Below are positions 1 to 11,289 of a stretch of DNA of 64,000 bases, piece by piece. How positions within the stretch are numbered: position 1 is the first letter of the stretch; every line of letters starts with the position of its first letter. The translations under genes and the position numbers were made by a program. The stretch spans positions 965,576 to 1,029,575 of the forward strand of contig JAJEKB010021308.1 in NCBI GenBank assembly GCA_022393335.1, read 5' to 3'. The DNA is from Macrotrachela quadricornifera (taxonomy: Eukaryota; Rotifera; Eurotatoria; Philodinida; Philodinidae). Below the pieces are notes generated by a model. That model had not been told where the DNA came from. It did not search any database and saw only the letters and a program-made list of their open reading frames with translations.

Positions 1-207
1 CCGGGTAGAATAAATCAATCTACTGTTCAGTGGTTACAGCAGATCGGCCAGTGCACCATTGTGAACATCTCCCTTTATTCCAAAGCCAGATGAAAGTGCA
101 AGAACAAAACACACACACTCAAGCAGAAAGACATCAGTATATATACTCGTACAAAGGAAGAAAAGAATGTGCGGGCGGTGGAACGAAACAAACAAATCAT
201 GTGAGGA

Positions 208-297
208 ATGGAGGAGGATGTATACGTGTGTGAAGGAGGAAGATGTATACATTTGTGAAGGAGGAGGATGTATACATGTGTGAAGGAGGAAGAATGT
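208..297. repeat. Short purine-rich minisatellite
   Basis: About three tandem copies of a roughly 30-bp unit (core gtgaaggaggaagatgtatac) lie head to tail. The copies differ by a few substitutions. No coding role is apparent; the small open frames here are translations of the repeat. Confidence 0.75.
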
Positions 298-368
298 GAG
301 AGGAGTATGAATGCGAAACAAATGCATGAGAGAGGAAAGAGAGTGTATCATGTCCGATGGACATGACA

Positions 369-740
369 GAATTCTATAGAATTTCTTAAACTTCGATCAA
401 TATCAAGATCAATCATAACAAATCGAAATTTGAATTTTAATCTTCAATTTTATCTACATTCCAATAGTATTCGGATGTGTCGCAATTTCAGTCAGAATAT
501 ATATATATATATATTTTCGTCTCGAAATGTAAAATTCTTTACTTTTCTCTGTGCTCTTACATCTTCGCTTTTTCATGAATCTTTCATCGGAAGACGAGAA
601 TATATATATTCAAATTGAAATTACGACACATCTGAATACTATTGGAATGTAGAAAAAATCGAAGATTAAAATTCAAATTTCGATTTGTTATGATTGATCT
701 TGATAAAGATCAAAGTTGAAGAGACTGTATAGAATTTGAA
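369..740. mobile_element. Fold-back (palindromic) element, MITE-like
   Basis: Two arms of about 150 bp, roughly 369-525 and 588-740, are reverse complements of each other. They share blocks such as aatcgaaatttgaatttta and its complement, with a few mismatches and an AT-rich centre. There is no coding capacity. The structure fits a non-autonomous DNA transposon or fold-back element. The outer ends are approximate and no target duplication is certain. Confidence 0.7.
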
Positions 741-2156
741 AAGAAACATTTTATCAGATGATTTGTCTAGTCACTATGGATCCATATCTAATAATCTCGT
801 CAGATGAAAAGATCTATTCAAAATGCATACCAAAATCTTGATAGCATCCAGAACTCAAAAGTGAGACGGTGTAATATGTCTGTTCATATCTATCCGATGA
901 CTCAATATGTCGAAAGAGTCTCTGAACTATATTCTTACAACCACTCATTTATACTATGTCAAGTGATCTTTATGTTAATTATCATGCTAACGGAACAGCA
1001 CGAGTTCTGAAAGCGTAAACGGATGTAGTTTTTTTTTAACTTCTGAAATGGGGATCTTACACATCTTCGTCAGTGATACTCAAGCGTCGTATCTTTACAT
1101 ATAAGTCAAAAATGTTTGATTATCGAACTTTAATCAATTTAGATTTATAACTCTATTTAACCGATTAAAATTAATTAATATAGAAATTTTACCTAAAACA
1201 AGGAGATATGGACGATATAAGTATATCTTAAAAATTGGACGCTCATACACTGTGAAAATCTTCTGGTATTTAGATTATTAAGGGATAGATTCGATTTACA
1301 GTGAACGTTATGTCTCGCGCCACTTTTTCTTGCTTTAGATCGTGCGTTTAGGCTACACAACCTTAATTTAATTTGATTATATATTCTTGTAGCAAAGATC
1401 GAGTACTATCCGTATACATCTGTTTCATACGAAAAACTCCTCAATATAAAGTACAATAGGTAAAACAAACTTTAATCCCATGAAAAAAATGACACAAAAG
1501 ATACAAAGCGATAATTAAAATGTTTGGAAGACTTTTTGTTTTGTAGAACTGTTAATGCTGCATCTTCTGAAAGAAAAACCAAAGTGCTATCACTTTTTCA
1601 AACTTTTCACAGCACATCTTTTGAGAAAAGCACTAAAAGTTCATCATTTGTTTGTGCATAGGTACATGCAAAATAATTTATGTTACTGACATTTCAAATC
1701 ATCGTTTTTTCTAACAAAATGTACGTCTATCAAGAGCTCATACTTATCATTTTCCCACATAGTTCATTAGATACTTTTGATTAACATGAGTTCATATAAT
1801 TGATTCAGATTCTAAACAATACTGAAATTGAGTACACATAATCAAATATATATAAAAAATTGAATTACATTGAACGTTTACTTTCATAGAAATAAAATAA
1901 TGATTGTTGAAGAGTATCGAGATTCTTTATATTTGCAATCGCTTCTCAATTATCTAAAATGGCAAGCCGTAGGAACCATTTTTAAATTATTTAAGATAAA
2001 TTTCTGCTTGAACTTTTACATGGAATGAATTCGAAACTCTGTTCCATATTATTCTCTTTGAATTCTATTAATTAATGAAGTTTTCCTGCTGGAACTAAAT
2101 CGTATCCATTGACGTGACTAGATGTATAGATAGCTAGATTAATAGATGAGATTAAA
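741..2156. other. Non-coding stretch, nothing recognised
   Basis: AT-rich sequence with only short, unconvincing open frames. No recognisable protein, RNA gene or clear repeat was seen. Confidence 0.5.
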
Positions 2157-2525
2157 AGGATGGCAACATATCATTGATGTAAATTTAACAAATGTGTTTC
2201 TTGCTTCATAAGTAATTGGTTGACAAATGATTAAAGCATAGATGTTTGGATTAATTGCTAGTTTCCCATAACCATAATGTTCTTATAATGTATCATAATC
2301 TCTTGTTTTTCAATCGATACAACATAATATTCAATATCACCTGCTTATATGAATACAGATTTAACAGATAAAGGTTTAGGAAATCCAGATTATATTTGAT
2401 ATCAATAAACCTTGTCGGTGAGCCCTATGAACTTACATCGTTTAGTTGTTTATTTAGCATCTGATGCATCCAATTTCGTAACTGGTAGTAATATTCTAAT
2501 TGATGGTGGATACACTATATGTTAA
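2157..2525 (+). pseudogene. Decayed short-chain dehydrogenase/reductase (C-terminal half)
   Basis: Reading the plus strand through several stops recovers the second half of a classical SDR. A VNLTNVFLAS helix comes first (the NVNLxGxF region), then a CSYN-S stretch where the active-site YxxxK helix is expected. PxYMNTDLT follows, and the end is VVYLASDASNFVTGSNILID followed by GGYTI and a stop, the usual SDR C-terminus. In-frame stops and a garbled middle make it non-functional, and no N-terminal Rossmann TGxxxGIG motif was found upstream. SDRs reduce or oxidise small alcohols and ketones with NAD(P); the substrate of the parent gene cannot be told. Homology is seen in the sequence; the specific subfamily is not resolved. 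Confidence 0.75.
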
Positions 2526-3550
2526 ACGTTTTTTCTTGCGAAAAAAACTTCTATTACGAGACTCTTTCTGCTGAAATAAAATTGTCATAAATATGATTCT
2601 TTGAAAAGAATAAAATTTTTTGTGCTATGTAGTAATCATTAAAGCAAGATATATTCGTTTCCTAGTTGAATTATTTCATTGAATTGATATGAATGTTATG
2701 AGATAAACAGTTTTCTACTGAAAAAGAACAATAAAATCATGCCGACATGGTTCTACAAATCAACATTTCTACGTCTATAGTTTTATTTTATCGATTTCAA
2801 CCGTTATTTTTTACATTTTTTTTTCTGAATTAAGTTGCTTGATTCTTTTCAATTGTATGGCAATTTCTATTCTTTAGTTCGATTAAATAATGGAGAGGAG
2901 GAACAGTGTAACATTATCTTTGGTATATGAAGTTCACATCGCTACTTCATCACTCTCAGTCGTGTCTATATCACACAGAGTATTGTATTCTGTAGAGAAA
3001 AAGAGAAAGGAGAGTATATCGCTAATATAAAGATGAAGAGTAAAAGAATTCATATGCACTATAGATAATGGGAATATCCCATAGAAAAGGTCATCACATA
3101 AGAAAAATTTCATGGATGAGTGATCTCGTGTAAGGGCGATATGTCTATCAACACACATATGATCCTGTTCGAAACAATGAATAAAAGAAAAAATTCGACG
3201 ATAAGTGACCGTAAGACACTAGGTCAACATAAAATAGAGAAGCAAGGGTTATAATTTGTTCTTCTCTCTTACTGTACAAGGATATACGCCCGTATATTGT
3301 TACTGAGAACAAACTATACTGAAAGGACAAAAGGAGGTAGTGAACGTGTATTCTAACAACCATCAAAATATCTCTTTTTCCATTGTATAACAAGGTAAGT
3401 AGAAGGTTTGCAATTCGATCAAATATGTTTTCAAAGGAAAAAAAATTTCGTTTTAATCGTAAAGGCTTATTTGATAGTCCTTAGAAAGTTGTGAATAGCT
3501 CAATACATATTTACATGTCATATTGTTTCTAGATAATTCCAAGCAAGACA
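2526..3550. other. Non-coding stretch upstream of the secreted protein gene
   Basis: AT-rich. Two short minus-strand open frames (2934-3158 and 3148-3393) resemble nothing known and lack splice or codon support. It probably includes the promoter of the gene starting at 3551, but no TATA box is clear. Confidence 0.4.
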
Positions 3551-4310
3551 ATGAAATTCATCAATTGTCTTTCAATCACTGTTACCTGTCTTACTCTCCT
3601 TGTGAGTCTAACCAACGGTGTAGCTCTTCCTGCGAAAAACAGTGGCACCGTACCTTCTCATCTGAGCAAATCACGTCTTCTCTATCGTGGAATTTATAAA
3701 GCAAACATTCAATCCCTTGGAACTGCCTATGCCAAGGGAAAGTCACCCACAGGCCATAGTAAGGATTCAGGAGATTTTTCTCCGGAAGGATTAGGTGCCT
3801 TCTATGTCTTCGATGTAAGTTTTCACTTCACTCAGATCTCTAATGTTTATTCATATCTTTTCACAGAATGAACAAGAAGCACAAGAATGGGGACGTTGTC
3901 ATACGGAAGGTACAGCTATTAAAACATACGTTGTGGCAACCTACCAGTATACACCACAAACACATTTGAAGAGAAAATCCTTTACCAGTGCTGACGAGAA
4001 CTGGCGCAAGGTTTGTATATGTGTTTGTTTTTCCTTCTAAGAGTCTTATTACTCGTTGTTTTAGTTCGTAGAAAATAACTATGCGTCAACTACCAAAACT
4101 AGCCCTTACGACATTGTGGAAGGACCAATATCGGCATCACAACGAGACAAACAAGGTAAAAAGATCAAGGTTGGATATACCAGAAATGGAAAGCTTGTCT
4201 GGCAAGGTGCTTTCATTACTCCAGATGCTTTGAAAACTCTTGCTATGACCAATATTAAGCAATATTCAGTGCCCAACAAACATGGTTCATTCGCTTGTAT
4301 TATTCAATAG
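3551..4310 (+). CDS. Secreted DUF3990/ART-fold-like protein, three exons
   Basis: Three exons, 3551-3814, 3867-4010 and 4065-4310, joined by two introns of 52 and 54 bp (GTAAGT..CACAG and GTTTGT..TTTAG). Both junctions are phase 0 and the model gives 217 residues. Residues 1-24 are a hydrophobic signal peptide, so the product is probably secreted. The mature part has LYRG (Arg46), a GLGAFYVFD strand-turn followed by a helix with EAQEW (about 80-97), WRKFVENNY and YDIVEGPIS (about 151-159). This order resembles DUF3990, a family grouped with ADP-ribosyltransferase folds: YRG/YHG start, GFY strand, and a terminal YDxVxGP motif. Whether it transfers ADP-ribose is unknown, because no classical ExE motif is seen. 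Two other ART genes lie within 5 kb. The exon structure is well supported; the family call is an inference. Confidence 0.8.
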
Positions 4311-4963
4311 AAATGACGGTTCCATCGTTCTAACTACTGTAGTTTTACACTTTTTTGTTTTGTTTTATTATTTCATCGCATTTTTCAAAAAGATTTTACG
4401 TAGATATGAATAAATATTATAAAATTCATTTTCAGATTGCTTTATCAGGAAGATCAGAAGTCTTCTGTTTTATAAATAAACCATCGATCTGATTTTTTGA
4501 AAGCAGTTAGTCAGAAGGACTTCATTTTCTAATAGTGATGCTTATTATCTGAGCGTTAAGGGTTTTATTATTCGATGTACGTGGAGAAAAGGAAAGGTAA
4601 CGACAAGTTTCACAATGAATTTTGAATAACAACGGGATATATGTGGTTTTGTAAAAGAAGTCTTTCTCTATCTAGTAGTAAGGTGCACACAATTCAAATT
4701 TCGAGTAAAATTTATTTTACATCATTTAATAGAGTTTCGGCTGTTGATCACAACTATCTACTTTTTAAACTTACGAGAAATTTTTTTCACGTGTCCCCCT
4801 CCAATTGTAATGATTCTTTATCTGTAGATAGTAAATCATGTTCTAGTAATAATTCTAAGATATGACGAAACTACCAGATTTTCAATATATCTATGTCCAA
4901 AGGATCCCTGTGAGGGATTCAAAGTACGAACAAAATCGTATTTTTAAATTTTGGTCTGACTCT
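4311..4963. other. Non-coding; diverged dispersed repeat near 4676-4800
   Basis: The 3' flank of the preceding gene has an AATAAA-like signal (aataaatatt near 4410). The block at about 4676-4800 is similar to 10693-10810 (shared aagtaaggtgca, gagtgaaatttattt-like and ctgttgatca-like words), so both are diverged copies of an unnamed dispersed repeat. Confidence 0.5.
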
Positions 4964-5189
4964 CCGTGCATACAGAGATCTCACCTAGACTAGCTTGTGT
5001 AGAAAAAATTAGAAGTTTTGAACAAAGTCTCGCAGAGATATAGAATTTTCAAATTTTAGATCCTTCTCTATATTTAGTGTATTTAACATGCATTTTTTTA
5101 AACCTTCGTATCTTGGCGAGACTTTGTTCACAACTTCTAAATTTTTCCACACTAGCTAGTCTAATTGAGATCTCTATATGTACGGAGAT
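4964..5189. mobile_element. Small inverted-repeat element (MITE-like)
   Basis: Arms of about 80 bp (4964-5042 and 5110-5189) are reverse complements. The left arm carries agatctcacctagactagct and aacaaagtctcgc; the right arm carries the complements. A 67-bp spacer separates them. No open frame. It fits a non-autonomous DNA element. Confidence 0.65.
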
Positions 5190-5214
5190 TTTCTTTAATA
5201 TAATTACTTTTACA

Positions 5215-5534
5215 ACTGGATTAAGTTAGATTGAATCAATTTGGTAGGCCTAGAACAAGTAAAAGAGAAAGTCAATTAAAAGCTGCAAGAGCTTGTCGCG
5301 AGTCACATGTACAGATTTCGGATTCAAACGATTTATCTAATGATGAATAAGGGATGAATATAGATGATGATGAAGAATTACGTTTTAAAGATAAACTTTC
5401 ACCAATTGATATTTGGTGATTTGGACAAAGTGTGCATGTCAAAATGTGATACGAAATATCTTAGCACTTTGCTTTATATGTCGTTATGCTTTTTCGATGT
5501 TAAATTGGAAGATATCGACGACTATTTGCAGAAT
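5215..5534 (+). pseudogene. Truncated protein fragment, possibly DNA transposase N-terminus
   Basis: Across frames the plus strand reads GRPRTSKRESQLKAARACRE, then an acidic stretch, then KYLSTLLYMSLCFFDVKLED followed by IDDYLQNKG. The basic then acidic start and the repeated shift of frame suggest the N-terminal region of a transposase-like or other repeat-family protein. It is cut short exactly where a mariner-type end begins (about 5535). The family is not certain. Confidence 0.4.
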
Positions 5535-5632
5535 AAAGGATGGTCCAGAAGTTCTGACTCGATCTGTATAATTAATTATTTTATATTAAAACACATACTT
5601 AATTAATAAAGTCTGAAAAAAAAGATGCCGTT
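5535..5632 (+). mobile_element. Solo end of the 12.7-kb mariner-type element
   Basis: The segment starting ggtccagaagttctgactcg matches the terminal repeat of the element at 12742-13696 over roughly 90 bp, including gtataattaa and ttaaaacacat blocks, with scattered substitutions. The rest of an element is absent here, so this is a lone terminal fragment. Confidence 0.7.
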
Positions 5633-6567
5633 TCATACAACCGAAAGTAATTCAACATTCTTCTTCACAAATAGTATTGCGTTAAGTACATTTATTCAAA
5701 CTATCATACATTTCATTTGATTGTCGGTTATGCGACACAAATGTTCTTTTTTTCAACATGAATTTCACCCTCACGATACAATTATAGATTTTCTAATTGG
5801 GAGCAGATTTCATCTTCTGACTTATATCTACAGAAAATTCTGTGAATATAATTTTTATCTTGCAAATACACAAGTAGTAACTATCTTCAAAGACAAATAC
5901 ATGCATATTTCATATGTATGATTAAAGGAAAAGAAAGTGAAGCAATTATTTCCAACATAGATCGTAATACAGGTAAAACTATTCGCTTCTTTTTGTTATC
6001 ATATTCAAATGCGCAGTACATTTCTTCTCAAACGAATAGTTATTTATAATTAATAACGTATTATCTTTGCTGATAAATGATCGAGAAGAAATTGAAGACG
6101 AAGAAACAGCTTTGAGGCAACATGAAAAAATCTTTAACATGTACTTCAATATAAAAATGAAAATATTTCGTCTATGCTTGAAAAGTGAAGCATGTTGACT
6201 GTAGAACGGTCTATGTGTAAAATAATATGCTTGATTTCATTCGACGAGATATTTCTACGCTTTCCTCTTATTCTCCTATACCTTTTTTTATTACTTTGAT
6301 GTTTATCTTCATTTTCACATACAAACACATACACGTATTTGTTTTTATTTGTGCAGGTATAGTTATTTGTATATTTTCAACAATAAACTCGAAGTATTTG
6401 AAAGCCTTTTCTTTGTCTCTCATGGTATTTTGAAGGAGTTTAATTTTTATAATGTTTGTTTTTGCTTCTTTTTTTAAGAAACACGAAGAAAATCGAATTA
6501 CAACGAAGTGCTATTCTTTATTCTCTTTTATCTCCATTACGTTAGATCAAGAAACTTGTCTTGAACG
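5633..6567. other. Intergenic, nothing recognised
   Basis: AT-rich with short open frames only. It leads into the ankyrin-ART gene and may contain its promoter, but no element is distinct. Confidence 0.4.
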
Positions 6568-7737
6568 ATGGTGAGCGAGATTTATTTAGCATGTCAACAG
6601 GGCGATGTTGATTTAGTTCGAGCATTAATCGAAACATCTCCATCAGATAAAGACATCAATTGTCTCGAATCAAATGGAAGTACAGCTCTTCATGCAGCTT
6701 CTTCTAATGGTCATGCAGAAATTGTTGAACTTTTATTAAATAAATATGGTGTTCGACGACATCAAAAATACGACTCCGGTTTCACCGCCTATGAAGTAGC
6801 AAAATCTGCCGAAATTCGAAAACTTTTTCGTCGATCTGATTATAATAACAATCGATTTGTCAATCAACAAGGTTTTTCAGTCAGTGTAATCAATGTGGAT
6901 TGGCTTCGATTTCATTCGAATGATTCGCGTATAGTATTAGCAAACTACGATCGTTTTACTTATGGAGGTATTTTGGGAAATTGGAAAGAAATTGTTGATA
7001 AAGTTAAAAACTATTTTGGAATTGATACTCAGAAGAAGACAATTGAAGAATGGTCAGAATCTCTTCAACGCTATGTTGATGAACACTTCTCGAATCCAAT
7101 TAATGTTCAATATTCCAATGCAAACGAATGTCTTGAACGTTATTCAAAGACAAGACAAATTGAGAATCTTCTTCAACTCTATACTCTTGATACATGTTTT
7201 TGTCAATATCTTGCAAAAGATATAGACAAAACCAAATGTCTCTATGCAGCCATTGCTTTCAACTTGTCGAGTATTAGTCAACGTGCTTACAAAGGAGTTT
7301 GTTATCGTGGATTAACAATGTTAGATCATGAATTCGAAGATTATCAACGAGCGTTGAAAACAAAAGGAAGTTATCTTCAATTAAATACTTTTTCTTCGAC
7401 ATCAGCAGATCGAGCGGTAGCTGAAATATTTATTGATCCATTAGGAAATCGATTCAAAGTTCTTGTGATCATTGATTTCGTTGAACGTTGTTCAACAGCT
7501 ATTGCTCTTTACAAAATCTCATCTGATTTACCATGTATTTCACAATATGAAGACGAAAAAGAAGTTCTTATTCTTCCTGGAACGATATTTTCTGTAACAA
7601 AAATCGAAGGAGATGACAACAGTCGTTCACGAACAATTTATTTAAAATCTTACGATTTGTGGAGTGACAGTGAAGAAAGATTGAGCTCTATCATGTCTAT
7701 GAGAGGTGAAAGTTTAATGGAACTTATTGTCGATTAA
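6568..7737 (+). CDS. Ankyrin-repeat ADP-ribosyltransferase (R-S-E class)
   Basis: Intronless 389-residue frame. Residues about 1-95 form two to three ankyrin repeats (clear signature GSTALHAASSNGHAEIVELL at about 37-56). A linker follows (about 100-220), then the ART catalytic domain. The three core motifs are visible: Arg247 in CYRG, the FSSTS motif at 275-279, and the E-K-E turn at 330-332 in EDEKEVLILPG. Glu332 is the expected catalytic residue, and the ExE form is typical of arginine-specific enzymes. No signal peptide or membrane segment is seen, so the enzyme probably acts inside the cell, with ankyrins docking a partner. The family moves ADP-ribose from NAD+ onto proteins; the substrate is unknown. 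R-S-E ARTs are strongly expanded in bdelloids. The first ATG fits the start of the ankyrin repeat. Confidence 0.88.
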   Translation: MVSEIYLACQQGDVDLVRALIETSPSDKDINCLESNGSTALHAASSNGHAEIVELLLNKYGVRRHQKYDSGFTAYEVAKSAEIRKLFRRSDYNNNRFVNQQGFSVSVINVDWLRFHSNDSRIVLANYDRFTYGGILGNWKEIVDKVKNYFGIDTQKKTIEEWSESLQRYVDEHFSNPINVQYSNANECLERYSKTRQIENLLQLYTLDTCFCQYLAKDIDKTKCLYAAIAFNLSSISQRAYKGVCYRGLTMLDHEFEDYQRALKTKGSYLQLNTFSSTSADRAVAEIFIDPLGNRFKVLVIIDFVERCSTAIALYKISSDLPCISQYEDEKEVLILPGTIFSVTKIEGDDNSRSRTIYLKSYDLWSDSEERLSSIMSMRGESLMELIVD

Positions 7738-8288
7738 TAATAGACTTTATTCGTGAGAGCAATTTACAAAAACGAAAGATAGATACATAGGGTGTTCAAC
7801 CGTAGAAATTGTTTTCTAACCTACTAAACTTGGATGTTCATTAGCGTAATATGTTTTTGAACCAATTTTAATATATGCATTTCGTTTCATATTCTTAAAG
7901 AACCCATGTAAGTACGAAACGCAAAGCTGATGTGTTGGAATGCGGTTTCACAATAAAACGCGTTCACGTGCGATTAAAAATCATTTCACGATGCATCCAA
8001 ACGCATTTTCAATATGGAACGCGTTGAGATGCAATTAGTTCTTATAAATCGAATGCGATTTTACGCAAAAATTGCCAGGCTTTCATCTTCTATGAAAGAC
8101 TCTTTATTGCATAAGAGCATAAGATTATTATTTGAAAGTTGGCGTAAATTTTCATAGATATAAATAACAAGAATATAGTAAATGTGTCATGGCTAGTTAA
8201 AATAAAAATACGGCCGATTTAACTTGAAAATCACACTCTCCTGTTCTTATAAGCTGTTCTCGAGAAACACTAAAAATAAAGAGTTCCC
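7738..8288. other. Intergenic between convergent ART genes; ACGCG-rich block
   Basis: The plus- and minus-strand ART genes converge here. Between about 7905 and 8060 the sequence is unusually rich in acgcg, aatgcg and gcatt words compared with its surroundings. Similar word use occurs in the element at 62582-62913, so it may be a decayed relative. No clear terminal repeats were found. Confidence 0.4.
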
Positions 8289-9345
8289 TTAACTAGATGG
8301 TCCAATTACGCAGTACGTCGATGAAAGATAAATGAAAAACTTTTCACTAAGTGAATTCCAGTCAATGTCTTTGACAATGAACGAATTTGCAGTTCCTAAA
8401 AGTACTTCTTCTTCTTCTGGATAATGCGAAAACATAGATATGTCACAATGACAAGTATTATGATCGTTGTCAGCTTCAATTATGAAAAGCACGTTCCCAC
8501 TGAACATTTCGGCTACTTCACGATTTTTCGATGTCGAAGTGAAGGCAGGCCAGGTGATTTCAGCATCAATTTTTCGGAAATACTCGTCCAACATTTCATC
8601 TGTAAGTGTACAACCGCGATACATAGGTGTTATTTTCTTGTTCTGTCTAATCGAACCGAGTATGTAATAGTCAAGCAGCATAGAGAAGGCTCCCAATGTT
8701 TCCACTTTCGTTAAATCTTCATTTCTAAGTGTAGTATTGACCAAACTGTAGAGAAATGATCCCGTTGAGTAGAGATACACACAAAATTCTTCGACCGCTC
8801 GCTCTGACTTGTCTTTGACTTGTCTTAATTTCTCAGCCATTACTTGAGCATCAAATTCCTGACTCAATAATTTTCCTTCCTTCAAAATACCTAGTAGATA
8901 AGAGGAAAGTGTGAGAATTATATAGTATGAAAGGAGAATTACCTTGAATAACTTGTTCCACTATTTCAGGAAAACTATGTTCTATTGCCTTGTTCCTTTT
9001 TCTCCATTCTGTGATCACTATAGGTTCGTAGATTTCTGAATTAAATGATTTGAGAGGCATTACTGGATATGCAAATCTTTCTTCTCTTATAAACTTTCTA
9101 ATGGGAAACTCATCTCGCCTCACTGGCCAACGACGGCTTAAATCGTCTTTCTGAAATTGAACCATTGTTTGGAGATTAATAACATACTTGCCGAGCGACG
9201 CTTCATATTCGCTCGCCTGGTATTTTTCTTCAATGAATTCGGTTTCAAAATCCGAGTAACGACGCCATTTTTTCGATTCGACTTCGTTCCGAGAATCCGC
9301 ATCATTCATTTGCCAAGACCAAACAACTCTTAACGCCGTGGTCAT
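8289..9345 (-). CDS. WWE-domain ADP-ribosyltransferase (R-S-E class), two exons
   Basis: Exon 1 is 9345-8943 and exon 2 is 8890-8289, joined across a 52-bp intron (GTAATT..ACTAG) in phase 1; the product is 334 residues. Residues about 5-80 are a WWE domain: VVWSWQMND at the start, KKWRRYS in the middle, and a VINLQTMVQ ending strand. WWE domains bind ADP-ribose units, as in PARPs and some ubiquitin ligases. The C-terminal half is an ART domain: Arg226 in MYRG, FTSTS at 251-255, and EEEEV with Glu294 and Glu296 as the ExE pair. All three catalytic motifs are present, so activity is plausible. WWE plus an R-S-E (cholera-toxin-like) transferase differs from PARPs, which use H-Y-E. It is convergent with the ankyrin-ART gene. 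The target is unknown. Confidence 0.88.
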
Positions 9346-11040
9346 TTTGGTATGGCAATGGAACTTAAGTTGAAATATTATTTATATGATTATTCAAGAG
9401 ACAAACGTGTCGTATTTTTGATTAAAATTTGCGTCTCTATTTATTTGTTCTGTTTCTGTGAAAAGAAAACAGAAATAAAGTAAAGCACTTTTCATTTTAC
9501 CTTACGGCAATTTGCTTTCTTTTATACTACAAAAAATCCCGTTTCAAGGACAATGATAATGAAAATAGTTCGATGGCGATCGGCGCTACTTCTATGCCTA
9601 GATATTATTTTTTTGTCGAAGAATGTTGACATTACGATAGTTTCATACTTCGGATGAACATGGAAACTACACGAGTCATTTTTCAAAGTTTTTCTTAAGT
9701 TTTATCCGCAACAAGATGTACGTTTTTTTTTAGCAACTAGGCAAAAACATTTAGTCTTTCGAGGATATCTTACTTTTCTCAAAGATTAGCGTCTGATAAA
9801 AAAGACATGTTAACTGACGGTTTTTCGTACGAAAATTGACACAGGGTACTAACTCTTGTTTCTGATTTTATGAAAAATAATGTGTTGTTACTAACTCGGT
9901 GATCACGAGTGAACGTCGCAAATAGAACAAATTACATTAGAGATTAAGTTTGAAATTTATTCATAGCATGCTTTCTCCGCTCTCTGAAGAATCACTTACG
10001 TTCTTTTCTTCTCTTTTCTCATCGTACCTCTGACTAGTACAAGAGAAATTCGAGAATTGATTATTATCACACTACTGCTTTAAATCAAATGATTTATGTT
10101 TCACCTTTACTGTGGCTGCTATGATACTTTCTAGGTGTTTTTTTTTAAGTGAAACATAATGTACACAATCTTAAAAACTGTTGTATGATTGTGAACAAAC
10201 AAAAATATACATCTATTTGAGACGAAGCACTTAAAAGAAAAAATACCGATTGTGGAAACGAAAAGTGCGTGACAACATGAGAGCGACAATATACCGTTCG
10301 TCAAGCAACCAGTTGTTTTGTTCTTGTTATATAAAGGACAAAAAGATTGGTGCCCATTGCTCTGTAGTCAGAAGTTATGACCATCTCATCATTCATTCAA
10401 AATATGTACGAGGAGCCTGATTTTTAAAATTTTTCTATAAGTGGATTGATTTGAATAATAACATCTTTTTCTATAATAATTCTAATAGTCTATTATGATC
10501 AACAAAATGCCACACTACTAGGTTCTGTATTTCATGAATACAAAAACTTCATTTCTTTAGACTTCAGATATGCTTTGTCTCGGATTTTTTGTTTAAAGAA
10601 AAAACATGTCTTGTCAACTATTGACATTCAATGATAGATAGTTAATGAAGTATTACTAATGGAAATTATATTCGAGCAAAAAATGGTTAAAGTAAGGTGC
10701 AGGCAATGCAAAAATCGAGTGAAATTTATTTTTATTTGTTTCCGTATGGTTTGATAGAGCGTGAGCTGCTGATCATGATGAACTACTTTTTATTCCCTCG
10801 ACTGAAGGGAGGGTCATACGAAAAAAATTAAAATGCGTTTGTTTGTCGCAGATCAAAAAAACATGGACCCAAAACTTTTTTAATATCCTACGTTTTTTGA
10901 TCTTTTGATGAAAGCCTATACAGGTTATCGATGGCCCTGAATCCGAAACTGAGGACGGATTTTTGATATGACTGACCATTGGTCACAAAATGGACCAATC
11001 AGAAACGAGATTTTCTATATTAGGAATTTTTGCACTTTTG
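9346..11040. other. Intergenic, AT-rich; diverged repeat copy at about 10693-10810
   Basis: No gene recognised. The block at 10693-10810 is a diverged copy of the sequence at 4676-4800. The minus-strand frame at 10773-10979 lies partly in it and resembles no known protein. Confidence 0.45.
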
Positions 11041-11146
11041 ATAAAAGTTCCCTTGACTGTAGGTCAGGGTCCTGTTAGCATCATTAATGAGCCATCGGAT
11101 GGGCCAAGCAGTGTCACTGATGTTATGTGACAGAACGAAGAAAAAG

Positions 11147-11223
11147 ATGCTTTTCACGGGACTCGAACCACATATCTCCTGCTATCCGGGCAGTCGTCTT
11201 AGCCAGTTAGACCAGAAGAGACA
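11147..11223 (-). ncRNA. tRNA-like relic / SINE head with Pol III A and B boxes
   Basis: On the minus strand TGGTCTAACTGG (11214-11203) matches the internal A box and GGTTCGAGTCC (11169-11159) matches the B box perfectly, at tRNA-like spacing. The acceptor and T stems pair badly and the would-be anticodon loop lacks the usual T33, so it is not a working tRNA. A tRNA-derived SINE or a tRNA pseudogene fits best. The sequence continues downstream on the minus strand towards 11040 without recognisable features. Confidence 0.55.
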
Positions 11224-11289
11224 TCTAAATCTTCGTTTAGCGTCTGGATGTATTATCCAAGACGCTAACACGTATATTGAACGTTAAAT

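Noticed and set aside
10773..10979. 68-residue minus-strand frame
   Set aside because: It lies in or beside a diverged dispersed repeat (similar to 4676-4800) and has no homologue that I recognise.
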